A stretch of DNA of 64,000 nucleotides from Blastomussa wellsi (GCA_947652115.1 OX393566.1:20069406-20133405), one strand, 5' to 3'; shown: positions 12,801 to 24,211, numbered from the stretch's first letter. Notes: generated from the letters alone by a model not told the origin. Translations and numbers: made by a program.

Positions 12801-13227
12801 CAGAGAATACAAATCCAACCAAACGATTATTTTACCACAATCTTAAAAACGCCGACCAACCGCACTATGTGCCAAACCCGCGTTTTGTCTAATTTAAGAG
12901 CTTTAAAAGTCTTCAGCTTAATATAAGCAGCTTTACTCACCACTCGAGCAATTCTCTCTTGCGACTCGCATTTCCGACAAAACCACGGTCCCTTTGGAAC
13001 TTGCACGATTCCGTAACACGCTGATCAACGATAAAAGGAAGCGTCAGATTATCGCTAAAATTGACGCCTCGCCACCAAAATCAAAGGCGCGTAAACTAAA
13101 GAAAAACTTTCATACCTTGATGGACAGCAACGTTGCAGCCGTGCCCGTCACAGTAAACTAAAGGGTTTTCATCCCAACCTCTCTCGTCCGAACAAACACA
13201 ACAGCCTCCTATCATCTCTTTTACCAT
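331..13227 (-). CDS. MLLT10: AF10/AF17 (MLLT10/MLLT6) orthologue, nine coding exons, complete
   Basis: Chromatin reader that, in vertebrates, binds unmodified H3K27 through its PHD module and activates DOT1L (H3K79 methylation) through its octapeptide-motif/leucine zipper (OM-LZ). Coding exons on the minus strand: 13227-13116, 13020-12941, 10795-10741, 8571-8462, 7339-7236, 5786-5690, 5111-4054, 2846-2758, 1484-331. All junctions are GT-AG and phases sum to 953 codons including stop. PHD1 spans about residues 9-64 (CCVCSDERGW, CDGHGC, WFCRKC). The zinc-knuckle/extended PHD spans 65-186 (CELCP, GWAHVVCALYIPEV, TCYICEERGRESK, GCRHAFHVTC). A Lys/Asp/Glu-rich then Ser/Pro-rich low-complexity region follows. 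The OM-LZ is at about 543-600 (SLEELLEYQWEQGAQFLMQQ, then SLHQLKADNSRLEERL), with a Gln-rich C-terminus. The ATG at 13227 has an in-frame TAA eight codons upstream. Cnidarians may hold a single ancestor of MLLT10 and MLLT6, so the symbol stands for either. Human AF10 is slightly longer. Confidence 0.95.
2011..2160 (+). mobile_element. tRNA-derived SINE
   Basis: The head GTGGCCGAGTGGTTAGAACG and GGGTTCAAGGCCCGTTCTGA match RNA polymerase III A and B boxes of a tRNA-like head, followed by a non-tRNA body (GTTGTTCTCGGTAGCCCCG). The 16331 copy has the same head type. It lies in MLLT10 intron 8 just upstream of a MITE. Confidence 0.6.
2160..2592. mobile_element. MITE with ~110 bp terminal inverted repeats
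   Basis: The left arm (TTTACCGTCGTTTTCATCTA … ACATGACATGCTTGGTAGCC) recurs inverted at about 2485-2592 (GGTTACCAAGCATGTCATGT … TAGATGAAAACGACGGTAAT). The interior has no long frame. Non-autonomous, in MLLT10 intron 8. Confidence 0.75.
3699..4030. mobile_element. MITE with ~80 bp near-perfect inverted repeats beside the exon 7 donor
   Basis: Starts GTGCACCTAACCCCAAAATA and ends with the inverse TATTTTGGGGTTTGGTGCAC. The arms include CCAGTTCGAAACGCGTTACA and its complement. Flanks TTTAA(C) and TTTAA suggest a short target duplication. The right end is 23 bp from the MLLT10 exon 7 splice donor at 4053. Confidence 0.8.
5285..5686. mobile_element. MITE with nested palindrome beside the exon 6 donor
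   Basis: Terminal inverted repeats read CATTTTCTAAACGAGCAGGG at the left and its complement at the right. A second palindrome lies inside at about 5455-5520 (GAGAGCTTTGTATGG … CCATACAAAGCTCTC). A third copy of the terminus occurs near 36925. The right end touches the MLLT10 intron 6 donor (GTATTA at 5689-5684). Confidence 0.8.
6228..6899 (-). mobile_element. 5'-truncated CR1/L2-group LINE, RT C-terminal region
   Basis: Two minus-strand frames separated by a shift encode the end of a non-LTR retrotransposon ORF2: first LGFILDKHMTFDDKID, FITTRLDYCNHLYFGLP and KKLQQIQNIAARY (6600-6899), then FSVCAPKIWNTVPLEIR and FKKKLKTFLF (6387-6569). A short 3' UTR with GTAAAGCGCCTCGGGCAAG ends in an AAT-type microsatellite at 6230-6290. 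Broken and inactive. Lies in MLLT10 intron 5. Confidence 0.8.
7424..7626. mobile_element. ~200 bp MITE, MLLT10 intron 4
   Basis: Termini AAGTAACTCAACCGGGGCCA and TGGCCCCGGTTGAGTTAGTT are inverted copies; further pairing continues inward through the TTTTTTA(A/G)(A/C)CAATCA and GGTTC(G/A)GAACAA blocks. Confidence 0.7.
8632..8765 (+). mobile_element. 5'-truncated SINE fragment
   Basis: Contains the SINE body block GGCACTGCGTTGTGTTGTTT, GGCAAGACACTTC and CTCTCTCCACCCAGGTGCAT, shared with the copies at 49255, 50945 and 60584. The tRNA head is missing. Confidence 0.65.
9061..9167. repeat. Two-copy tandem duplication, ~53 bp unit
   Basis: The block GGGTTTCCA(C/T)TGATGCAAGAA followed by CATATTTCAGTATTTTAAAA is present twice in direct order. 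Confidence 0.75.
9170..9820. mobile_element. Non-autonomous DNA transposon with long diverged inverted repeats
   Basis: Left arm about 9180-9360 (AATCTCACACTTGCCT, CTACATTTGAAAGC complement set, CCAAAGTACTCAGAATTTCA) is mirrored at about 9590-9780 (AAATTCTGAGTACTTTGG, CAAGAGCTACATGTACATTT, AGGCAAGTGTGAGATT). No coding frame. In MLLT10 intron 3. Confidence 0.6.
11704..11777 (+). repeat. tRNA-like sequence (A and B boxes), probably a SINE or pseudo-tRNA
   Basis: A D-arm (TAGCTCAGTTGGTAGAGC) and T-arm (CAGGTTCGAATCCCG) are clear and GGCTT pairs with the terminal AAGCC. However, the acceptor stem has a mismatch, the anticodon stem is poor and U33 is replaced by C. A functional tRNA is therefore unlikely. 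In MLLT10 intron 2; no other supportable feature was seen in that intron. Confidence 0.4.
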
Positions 13228-13835
13228 GTTTAGCAAGTTCGATGATTATGGAGCCCTTTGAAGAGCGTTTATATCCTGAATTTCAGGCCACCAAGCAGGC
13301 GAGAGACAAAAGAACGCCGCGCCATAGAGGGAAACCACTTTCAAAACTAAAATGGACGCGCGAGGCTCCACATCACCTTACTGCGGCTGCGTTACATGGT
13401 GACGATCGCTGACCTTGGAGGATTGATTGCGGAACACCAAAACTTGCGTGAAGCCCTCGACAGTTGAGTCCTTTTTCTGATTTAATTTCAACAACCAATT
13501 TATCAATGAACAGGGTCAATATTTTTAAAATCAAGTTAGTATTGACTATTCACCGACGCATTGGGACTCTGATTAGATATTTTTGCCTCTCTCATGTTAT
13601 GTTCTATTCAATAACTCTTTTACAAGCAGTGTTACTTAATCAAGCATTATCAGTAAAGAATAAGATATTTTAAAGATTCATAAGGTGCTTCAAATCATTT
13701 CAAGTTAATTTTCTTACCCTCCCCTCCCTCCACGCCAGGAATGCCTCTCCGAAAGACTGGGGCGAGAAGAAAGTGGAGAACTGTTCATTTCCCACGAGGC
13801 ACTTCGCGTCACTAAGCTGCGTTCAATGATTCAAC
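13228..13835. promoter_or_regulatory. Shared intergenic promoter region of MLLT10 and RBM45
   Basis: The MLLT10 start (minus) and the RBM45 start (plus) are separated by 608 bp, so both promoters and 5' UTRs must lie here if neither gene has a distant upstream non-coding exon. No convincing TATA box was seen next to either start. A head-to-head arrangement of two housekeeping-type nuclear genes is typical of bidirectional promoters; co-regulation is an inference. Confidence 0.55.
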
Positions 13836-16800
13836 ATGGCTGTGAATAGTCAGCAAAGCATGGATTCGGGTTCAATTTCTAGCCGTGTAGACGTGGACAA
13901 TCCGCCTTTCTCCCGTATCTTTATAGTCTGTAGTAAGAAGCACAGCTCAGACGACATGAGAGCTGCATTTGAGCAGTTTGGGGGCATCGAAGATATCTGG
14001 GTTGTCAAAGACAAGCACACGAAAGAGAACCGCGGCGTGTGTTACATCAAGTTTGCGAAAGCTTCGTCCGCGGCAAGAGCTTGCGAAGAAATGGATGGGA
14101 AGGTGATTGGAGAAGATCCGAAGCCTATTAAGGTACGTAAACAACCTAATTCTTTCCGTGTTCAAACAATTCATCCCTGTCGTCCAATTTTGAAGTTTGT
14201 GTTAAAGTTTGTAAGCACTCTGGCAACCCACTAATTATGAAATGCCATGTGCTGACATGAAATTAAAAGCTTACACCGTGGCAAGTTGTGAAGCGTTCTT
14301 TCGATCTCACGATTTCAGACTACCTTGAATATTCTTATTTCTTCTAAATTTAGATTTACTGTGGATTTTTTAGAAGAGTTTTGTCGGAAATTCAAGCGAA
14401 TCGAATGGAATTCGACACCAAATTTATTGTCTTCAAACGGATGTCTGAAAAGCGTTCAATAATTCATGCTAGGACAACTTCTTTACAATAAGATTAGAAA
14501 TGTTTTTGCTGCGGTGATGTAGGAAAAATGTCTAGTAATTTTATTTCTGTTACCTTTTTACTGAGCTTTTAACTTTCTTTTCAAAATTTTATTTTTCATG
14601 TTTGTATTTGACCTAAATGCATTTAGGGTGTTGCTACGTGGAAAAGTAAAAGATCCTTTTTTCTAAGCCATAAATTTTTTACGTCTCCCGATTAACTTCA
14701 TAATTGGCAAGAGATTATCATAACTCTTATCGTAAAATTCTTCATCAGAGTTTCTTTTACGATGGACCGGAAAATATCGTCAAAACCTTAATAACTTTAA
14801 TCAGGTTTTCAAATTCTGCATTTGTATTGTGGTTTGAACATGTTGTCCAGCAGATTCCATTAGCTCTCTTTGTTTTCAACAGCGAGATAACGCTTTTAAA
14901 AATTGATAGGAAATTACTTGTTCTCGCTATGTTGTTTGCTTAGTGGCTTGGAACCGTAATAGGTTTGAGGGCTCTTAGGGATTTTCTTTTCAAAATAAAT
15001 TTTTCATACATGTACATGTAGGTGCTTTAAAAATATCTACTGCTTTAAAAAAATATTACTTTCCTCTCTTCATTTGCAATTTCAAGATAATTTTATCTTT
15101 ACCATCTTTCAAAAGATGCGAGATTTGTTTAAAATGTTCTTTGTGGAAGGCTAGCTGTTATGTAAACAGAGGAAAACAGTTTCCTCAACAAAGCTAAAAT
15201 TTGGAAGGGATCAAGCTACTAAACACAAAATTTTATTTGAGATTTCAATTAGACCTATATAGTTATAATTGCAATCTCGTTAAATCAAAGCCTTGTCATT
15301 TAAATTCAACAGAAAAAGGTCAATTAACTTTGCAGGTGATTTGAAATTAGTTTAGCATCACAGGGTTTGTAGCTGACGTTTAAAAATAGTTATAGTTTAC
15401 GTTTTCACCAGTTTTGGCAATTCAGTTTGGCTGTTTGTTTTGTTGATAATTTGCAATCTTTCAACATTTCCTCAAACAAAAATATTTTTTACCGATTTTG
15501 TAAACTGGTTTTCTTTTCAAGTAGCAATTTGTATGCCATAATAATGTACTTGCACATGTACTATATATACATTATTATAGTATACAATGTACAATGCCAG
15601 TTTCCTTACTTTATACTTGTATATGTGTATGATTAATTTCTGAGGTTATCAAATCTCTGAGAAGAAAACACAATTAATTACATGTATATCATGATTCTGG
15701 TTTTTAATATTTATGTCCTGCAGCAGCTTTCTACCAAATTTATCTTGCAGAGTTTGTTGATACTCAATTTTCCTTCATTGAAAGCAATCAAGTCTTTTGT
15801 AAACGTCATTCTAGATAAGTCTGATCTTTGTTTCATCTATTAAAGCAACTTATTGTTCTTTCTTTATTGAGATCGACAACAGTAGACAGGAATGCATCCA
15901 GATACAGCGCTCGCAATCACGTCTGCAGCTAAAGCATGGTTGACTGATCCATCCTAAAACTAAAGATGTTTGTAACATGTTGACTTTGAAATAAGAGTTA
16001 TCCAAAAGTGCTTCCAATAGCATCACATGGTTTGCACAATCTTGAAAATCTCATGAATTTTGTTTTCCATCTTGAAAAGTCCTTGAAGTTTTGAACAAGT
16101 CTTGAAAAGTCCTTGAATTTGGATACAGTAAATTCCAGACCTATGTTTACAGAAAAATGGACAACTTACACTTGTTGCCAAGTCTAATGCTTTGAAGAAG
16201 GTTGCAAGACACAAAATTATTACCTGAAACAAAAAGACAGCGAGAATACACTTAACTGCAAGGAATGTTAATGTTGAATGAATGTGGAATGTTAAAAATG
16301 TAACACAAGCGGCAGAGGACTTGTTTTTTTGGAGGTGAGCGTGGCCTAGTGGTCAGGGCGCTGGACTTGTAATCAGGTGGCCCCGAATTCAACTCCTCCA
16401 CGCTTTGTAAATAGCCAACTGGTCTGCCTCCTGCCAGTTGGGATTTTTAAGAACTTTCTGTTTCATTTACGATATTTGTTTACGTATTTACAGTGTCCCC
16501 AATTAGCACAGTGGTGCTAATTATTATTATTATTATTATTATTGTTATTATTATTATTATTATTGTTTCCTTATTCATGTACAGTAGCATTTTTTTGTGA
16601 TAAAAACCACTTGTCCAAGCTTGGGCAATGCATTTTGAGTTAAAACATGAGCAGTATTCTTTATTGAACTGAAGGGAGTAAATTTTGCTGTGTTATTTTG
16701 CGGGAGGTTTTGCTGTTGCGTTTTATTGTTGCGGATCTGGGGCAATCTGCAAAATCTACTAAAATTGAAACCTACCAATTTTCATGCAAGTAGAAACAGT

Positions 16801-18093
16801 TACTTCAAATTTTGTGGAAACCCTAGAGTTTTTATGTGCATGTACAGTACATGCAGCTTATTTCTGCAGCATTGTAAAGTTTTGTTTTGTTTTTTGCTTT
16901 TTCAGGCAATGATTGCTCAGTCCAAGGTTTCAGGCTCCAAAACAGATTTTCATGATGAAACAGCACTCACCCGCCTATTTATCATCTGCCCTAAAGAGTA
17001 CTCGGAGGATAATTTGCGTCAGAAATTTCAGGGCTTTGGAGAGATAGAGTATGTTCAGATTGTGCGGGATCACAAAACTGGTGAAAACAAAGGCTTTGGT
17101 TACGTCAAGTTTAAAAAGTCCTCTACAGCAGCTGTTGCACTTGAAAACTGTGACAAAACCCTGAAAGCTGTCTGGGCAGAACCAAAATCAGCCAAAATCG
17201 CTAGGAATGCAGCAGCGGCGGCAGCAGCTATGCAATCCACATTAATCCCACACAACCCTTTCCTGGAGGGGAATAACTATCCACCTGCTGCTGCTGCTGC
17301 AGCTCCAGTCAGCATGAGTGTGAGTGCTCCAGGGCCCCTCCAGGGTGTTGTGGATTACTACAGCGCGCAAAACCCAGTAGCAGCCGTAGCTGAGTCAATA
17401 ACAACGTCGCACACCCCCACCAGGTTGTTTGTCAAAGTGTCGCCCATGATAGGATCAGAACAACTGTCCCGTTTGTTTGACATCATCCCTGGTATGCAAA
17501 TGTGTGATTTAAAGCGGAACTTTAGCACTGGGGAGTCCAAGGGATTTGCTTATGTCACGTACAACTCTGTTGGATCAGCAATCTATGCCAAGGAAAAGCT
17601 CAATGGGTTTGAATACCCTTTGGGCTCAAAGCTGGTGGTAAAATATGCAGAAGATCCCCCGGGTATGCGAAACAATGGTACAGGGCAGGGCAGTGATGCG
17701 ACATTTCAAGTGCAATCATATGGTTCTAAGTCGTCACTTACAGGTGGTTCCTTCGCCGTGGACTCGGCTGCCGTTTACACCTCAGCTGCGCTCCCAGCAC
17801 CATCTCCTTTAGCAGATCCGAACTCTGAGGTGGCTTCAAGACTGTTTATCGTGTGCCAGCCAGCTCCACCACCGGAGAGTGCACTAAAAGATGTCTTCAG
17901 CAGGTTTGGGAACTTGATTGATGTGTGGATGATGAAAGATCGTAATTTTGGTTATGCCAAGTTTGCCAGTAAGGAGTCAGCTGATGCTGCCATTGAAGGT
18001 GTACACGGTCATGAAGTGGTAGGGATGAAACTTAAGGTCATGCACGCCGACCCACCCAAGTCAGAAGCCTCCAGAAAACGACCACGCACATGA
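13836..18093 (+). CDS. RBM45: RNA-binding protein 45, four RRM-like domains
   Basis: Two coding exons, 13836-14132 and 16906-18093, joined in phase 0 (AAG|gtacgt ... ttttcag|GCA), give 494 residues against 476 in human RBM45. RRM1 lies at about residues 26-100 (RIFIVCSKK, DIWVVKDKHTKENRG). RRM2 lies at about 120-195 (RLFIICPKEYSEDNLRQKF, GENKGFGYVKF). A third, divergent RRM follows an Ala-rich linker (RLFVKVSPMIGSEQLSRLFD, GSAIYAKEKLNGFEYPLG). The last RRM is near the C-terminus (SRLFIVCQPAPPPE, FGNLIDVWMMKDRNFGYAKF). A basic tail RKRPRT resembles the nuclear localisation signal that ends the vertebrate protein. The start ATG follows aacATGG, a good context, about 600 bp from the divergent MLLT10 start. 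In vertebrates RBM45 is a nuclear, aggregation-prone RNA/ssDNA-binding protein. The single intron contains a SINE. Confidence 0.95.
16331..16564 (+). mobile_element. tRNA-derived SINE with (ATT)n tail
   Basis: The head GAGCGTGGCCTAGTGGTCAG … GGACTTGTAATCAGG carries a pol III A box; the body follows, and the element ends at CAATTAGCACAGTGGTGCTA before an ATT microsatellite. In the RBM45 intron. Confidence 0.65.
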
Positions 18094-19950
18094 TGAAAAA
18101 ACACTTGCACTAGCCAATCAGAATTCTAGCACAGCATGGATTTATATAAAAAAGGTAATGTACAACCAGTTTCTTCACATTTATTTCATTTACAAGACAC
18201 CTGTTACGATTTTTGTCATGTGGGAACCAACTAAAGGGAACTACACTGTAACATAAAAACAACAAGCACAGATGACAAGCTTTTCTGCGAGCACACATGA
18301 TTGACTGCCACTGGACGTGCTACACCTTACGCTAGGAGAAAATATGGGACTTATGGACTGGACATGGACTACTTGACTGGACATCACAAAATGTATGGAA
18401 CTTGTGGACTGACCATCACAGGAAACGTGGAACAAACAGACTGCGTCAAGAAAGATATGGATACCATGGACTGTACTGAACTCAAAACATCACAAGATTT
18501 AGGACTTCAGGACTTGACATCACTGGAGATATGGAACTTGTGACTGAACAGTCTAGATACCAGTCTTTATGGCTTAAAATGTACATGATTTGAGATGTAT
18601 GGCTTTACAGGACGTGTAGTTGTTATAGAACCCTTTAAACTTTGAACGCTATACCAAAAGGAACTTACAGGTTAACTTGTTTTATGATTTGAAAAGATGA
18701 TACTTTGTTTGGCTGTTGATAGTGCAACTTACTAAATGTTTTGTTGGGTTTTAAATATGGTACTTGTAGTTATCGCCTAGTATGTTCTTTTAGTATTTAT
18801 TGTTGCACATTGACATACATGCATGAAGCAAGTTTATTGTAGCTGCCATTCTTACAGTTTTAAAATATTTTCAAGGCAGTTCATATAACTAATTGAATTA
18901 TTAGCAACAATTTGTATCATTGATCAGTGGGCTTAAGTTTTCCTTTTATCCTTGCCCATAAGATAATTTAAAAAAATAAGCACAATACTGGCAGTGCAAA
19001 ACTGGTTCAACTTGCATTGCTACCAATTTTAACACAGCCATCTTCCCATTTTTTCACTTTTGGAAAGATGGCTCTTTGCAGAGTTTGTCCTTTCCAACAG
19101 GACTGCTGACAAATGAACAAAAATTTAAATAGTGTTTTATATAACCAGGGTAATTTAAAATTTGGTTTTTAATGAATGTTTGCCTTGATTTTGTTGACCA
19201 ATAATGTTTGCAAAGGTGCAACGTTATTGTGAAAAAGGACCATTTTTTAATGATTGGAAAAGTGTCTTAATGAATCTTTTGCTTTCATTTTACATGTGCT
19301 GTAGGTCTCTGCTTTCAGTGACATCATGTATAAGTTGTGTTAGATTTTTAAAGGTGTATAAATCCACAATGCTCATGTGCAGTTTACTAGGTTTATTCAT
19401 TATTGCCAAGTTTTAGTGTTATAAAACTCCCTTATCTTGCGCATGAACATCATGCCAGTGAAGATTCAATACTTGCATTTATTGTATGGCTGATTGGTAA
19501 TTCAGTGATTTAATAGACTTTGAACATCCAAGCAGAAGTTACATGTATTGACCAGAACTTGTTGGACAATTTCTATTTCAAAAAGGGTCAAATTTTTGTT
19601 TCACTTACAGTGAACTAAAAAACACCTCATCTTTTATCTTGCAAATTTTTGCATGTCATTTTAAGAAGGATGTTAAATGGTACATGTACATACATGGTTG
19701 TATATTTACCAGGTATATGTACAAAAGCATGCAAAGCTTGCTATGCAAGCTTTTGTCCACAAGAAAGTACAGATTGTGTGTAGTGACAAATAAAAGATTT
19801 ACCTGTATTTTGCGTTTTTCACTAAAAGAAATAAGATTGTGTGATTTACAAGCAAAATGAAGGTCGACATAGGTTAGATCAGAATGTAAAAAAAAACTAA
19901 CAAAAACAGTGCGTTTGTTGTCAATAAAAATAGAGGTAAATTCGCTAAAA
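18094..19950 (+). other. Probable RBM45 3' UTR
   Basis: No open frame of interest follows the RBM45 stop. AATAAA hexamers occur near 19787 and 19923 on the plus strand, so the 3' UTR may run to about 19.95 kb. The stretch 18300-18545 is a degenerate repeat built on GGACTTGTGGACTGGACAT-like units. The true end cannot be fixed from sequence alone. Confidence 0.35.
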
Positions 19951-20923
19951 GTCGAGTAACGAGCAGCAAACAACTTTGAGAAAGTCTTAAAGCTGCTTTG
20001 ATTAGCCTAACCAGGTACATTGTAGGGAGAGCATGATCGCAGGTTATAATTAGCCTGAAATTTTTGTGTAATATCCCTAGCTGACTTTTCGAGTTAAATT
20101 GTTTTCAAATCAATTGAAACTGATCTTTGGAATATTTGACTAACAAAAAGATGGTTAATATGGTCTGTTGGCGAGTTTAAACCATCAACTTTCGTTACTG
20201 CATTAAATCATTCGTCATTTTAATGTGGCCTTACAGTACATGTATTTTACGTTGTAGCAGATGAACTTATTAAACTTTTCACGTTCAACTTTGCTTCTTG
20301 CCAATCAGCCTCACCTGGGATTAATAGTGATGGGTGGGGGATGATTGCAGACTACGAACAGCTGATGGAAGCCTGCGTATAGCAGTGTCTAGAGGGAAGG
20401 AAAAAAGGGCGGAAGGTTGAGTGGGGACAGGCCAAACAACATCCCCCCCCTATCTTAGAACTAGGTGAAGGTTTTTTTCCTTCTATAATTACTCCAGCCG
20501 TCTATTTTTTTCTTTTTCGAGAGGAGGCCCCTCCTTTTCTCAGGGTCTGGACAAGTGAGCCCCCTGCTTAACGCAATATCTGGATCCGCCACAGGGATTC
20601 CCTTTTCCCTTTATCGCTGTATGTTTTTTGTAAGCTGCAAGCAAGCCTTCTTAGCGTTGGTAGGTTTCCACGAGTCCTGCAGCATTCTGGCAAGCCTGTA
20701 GCAAAGGTGGGTCAGAAATGCCCTTGAATACTAAAAATATGTAGCTATACTGCACGGTAAATTTGGTAAAAACAAAGAAGTGGTGCACGAAGTGATACAC
20801 ATCAATAAAGTCCTTCGTCTTTATTATGACGCGCCGGGACCTCTCGCGACTTCGTAGCTCGCTAGGCCGCTTATCGGCCAATAGATCGCTTCGCTTGTAG
20901 CTAGTCTAACGAGGTGACAAGAT

Positions 20924-21205
20924 AATTTGGTTTTATCAACCGGGTTGATAATGTGAATTGGCCACCGTAAATAGATTCGAAAGCTGACGTTCGAGTGTCA
21001 GCCCTTCGTCGGAGGGAATCGAGGAATTGTGGGTCGTGTGTGGTTTATATACAGAAAGATGGTGCTACGCTATTGGTTGGTGCCTGGTAACGTGAAAAAC
21101 AACAATAAATCAGTTGAATGAAAAGCGTTCGTTAATACCGTGAGGATTAGGAGTGCCGATTTGAAACATACATTTTTCTTCTAGAGTTTTGCGGCTTTCC
21201 GTGCT
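20924..21205 (-). mobile_element. 3' end of a Penelope-like retroelement
   Basis: The minus strand encodes RKTLEEKCMFQIGTPNPHG then INERFSFN and a stop at 21112-21110, which resembles the C-terminus of Penelope-like elements after the GIY-YIG endonuclease. It is followed by a terminal segment with CCTCCGACGAAGGGCTGAC, GTCAGCTTTCGAATC, TTTACGGTGGCCAATTCACA and GTTGATAAAACC. The same terminal segment is present twice, inverted, at 43231-43429. Assignment rests on recalled family features. Confidence 0.6.
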
Positions 21206-21530
21206 GCCTTGATGAAGGGAAAGGCCACAGACTGCCATATGTTGCTTAGAATGATTGGGGAGATGATGAGCAGACTTTTATTCGTAGCAAAATCACTGTT
21301 GGACGCTAACGCGCATAAGCAGCCATTATTCGTAGGCAGCTACATTGCAGGTCACGTGGTAGGGTCTGGGTCAGTGAAAAGGAGGGAAAAATGACTCGAA
21401 TAATAATAATGTTTAATATCCACTACGAAATATAGTTTACAAGCTTGATAAAAAGATATCACTTTAAAGTTAACTAAATTTTAGTAAATAGTATGAAAAG
21501 AAGGAAAGAAAAAATGGCGTGTGGCGGGGA

Positions 21531-21644
21531 AATCAGAGAGCGCGAATTTGTTTGAGTTGTCCCGTCTCAAAGCTGTTGTCACGAAACCTGTCGCGATTTT
21601 AAGAAGGAAGTGGGACAACTCAAACAAATTCGCGCTCTCTGATT
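21531..21644. mobile_element. Short MITE, 114 bp
   Basis: AATCAGAGAGCGCGAATTTG … GTTTGAGTTGTCC is repeated inverted and perfectly at the right end (33 bp arms) with about 48 bp between. Confidence 0.75.
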
Positions 21645-21659
21645 GGCTACTTGTCAAAA

Positions 21660-24211
21660 AAGTTTTTTGGGTGGCCATACTAAGGCGCGTCGCGCTGTAA
21701 CACTAGGGGTTAGCAGAAAAAAGTATCAATTTGAATTTGATTTACTTCAAATTGAAACCTTCCGTTTTCACTCTTATTAAAATTGATTCGTTGTTGTAGA
21801 ACGTGTTTCAACTCTGTGAGCCAACCCCTTGGATGGTATCAGTAGTTATGTTTTCCTCGATTGTCCATCTGTCCACGCTAAAACGGCCTTTTCGGTCACC
21901 GAAAACGAATTTTTGAAAACGCTTTCCAAAGTGGATATTTTTTATAAATGTAGTGTGGACGGCGAAAACGCTGACGAATTGACGGATTCACGTAATGCGT
22001 AGAAGCTTTTATGTGCATTTTAGCGTTTTTGGGAATGGGAATTGGTTGCCTACAAATATTCTAAATAATGTAAATATTCTAAATATTCTAAATAATGTAA
22101 ATATTTTTTAAATCTAGAGTCAAGAATTTTTTTTATGGAGAAATTTAACCAGGGTGTAGGATGTTTATTTTTTCTCAATTTTAAGGAAATATTGCAATTC
22201 TTTATAATGCTTAGTTAGTTAGGACTCTTACGGATTATCCTGATGCCTTTTGTAACTACTACGTTTCTCTTTTTATTTATTATTTTGTATACTTTTACTT
22301 AATTTGTACTTATGTTTTAGCCATTAAATTGTAATAAATAGAAAACATTTTATCCGTTTTGGGGCTTAATCCGGCTTACTGTGGACTTGGCCTTAAACAT
22401 TCCCTTTATTTTCTTGCTTGTTATTTAACAAACTGCAATATATCTTCCTTTCTGTGTCCTTCTGTATTCTTTCAGAAACACTGAGAATGATGCTGGCTGG
22501 AGGCAGTGTAAGGTGTCATGAAACAGTCAGCCAAGAAAAACAGGTCTTTATAGTTAGCCAAACCGGTTCAATCACCCATTTCACCTACTTGCGTATCTGT
22601 TGACCGGAGAAAAGAAACACTGAATTCCTTTTATTCCTTTTATTCCTTTTAATTCCTTGTAGACCTCCTCAAATTGGACTGCCCACCAGAGGAACGGGCT
22701 ACATTTCCCAGTCTCCTTTTTTAGTTAAACCTTATTGATCGTGAAGACTGGGACGAATTTAGGGAAACTGGCAACGAGGCTAAGTTGAAAACTTTTTGTT
22801 AAAGTTTCTGAAAAGCGTGAAATATGCGCTCAAAAGTGTAAAAAATAATTTGGATAACATTAAAGATTTTATACAAAAAGAGAATCGACCAGAATCATTC
22901 CCCAGCCTGACCGGCGAAGCCGCTTTAGCCTGGGTGAAATTTCAGCCCGGGCTTAAATTCGCCATATAATAACCCCTTCTTGCGGAATATTATGTGATTT
23001 TAGCCAACTTATCACGCCGATATTCCGCGCGATTTAGCAGGATGATTGTAAATTATTATCCAACTGTGCTTCGTAGAGTACAAATAACGCCCAAAACGAG
23101 TGCAAATATCACACGGTATTTGTACACCAGAGAACCGGTTAGAAATTCGCCCGCACGGACATGCCTAACAATTTGGCGTGTTGCATAATAAATGTATTAT
23201 TCGACGTTCTGTTGTGTAGCATCACTGAGAATTTTTACTCGCTGTTTTTCTTTTGACTCGCCCTACAGACTAGTCAAAATACAGCACAACCCGTAAAAAT
23301 AATCAGCGATACTATACAACAAAACGTCCAGTAAGATATGTATTTACTGGCAAAAAAAAAAGAACTAAAGAAAGAGCGCTCTTGCGCAGCACGCAAACCT
23401 TGTGATTGGATTATTGGATATTGTTATTAGACAGTTTGTTGTTGAACACCAGCTGTGAGCGCTCCAATTTGGTCAAAAATTGGGCGTGCTAAGAACCAAC
23501 CAGATTCGAGAATTTTGTTATAGTTGTGTTTAATTCAATCATTTCTTTCTCCATTTTATCTCCGATAATTTGTATCCTATTGAGGTGCTCTTTTCTTTGC
23601 TGTAAAATCCCCCTAGCCATTGAAAATTAATAAACAGCCCTTTCGATTAATCTCCCACTTGGGATAATTGCCTCCCCTAATTTGGTCGAAAATTGTTTAA
23701 AACATGCGTTGGGCGCATGTCCAAAGAAATACATCCAGGACACAGTACACGCCATTTGTGATAACAGTGATAACAGTGATTTACTGAAGATAGCTTATTT
23801 ATTTCGCTTCTTATTTTTATTCCAGAATTTTTACTCTTTATTTGTTAAACGAGTTGCTAACGCGGGATAACAGTCTCTAGTGCGAAGCCATCGGCAATAT
23901 TTTACAGAACTGCGAGTGACTTGAATATTGTCACATTTAATGGTTAATGAGTTAAGTGGTTCTCTTGGAAGCATTTCACTTTAATATCAGTACCGACCTA
24001 TACTTAGCTTTCAAGCTTTCACCTTTATATGATACATTGTCGGCTCTGACTTTTTGGAGTTCCAAATGCTTAACAATATAATAACGAAAATGTTTGGAAT
24101 CTACTTAGGAAAATACAGATTTTGAGTTAGGGGTTGAAAGGGTTAAATATATTAGCCTGTTCTTGGAATAGCAAGTGAAATAGACTGCTTGTAGCTAGCG
24201 ACGGAGTCGGA
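21660..24211. other. Intergenic DNA without a supportable gene
   Basis: Only short shadow frames. Seen here: AT-rich direct repeats of TAAATAATGTAAATATTC (about 22065-22115), a small CCTTTTATT tandem at 22625-22660, and a diverged palindrome at about 23200-23325 (GACGTTCTGTTGTGTAGCAT against its complement). No RNA gene was recognised. Confidence 0.5.
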
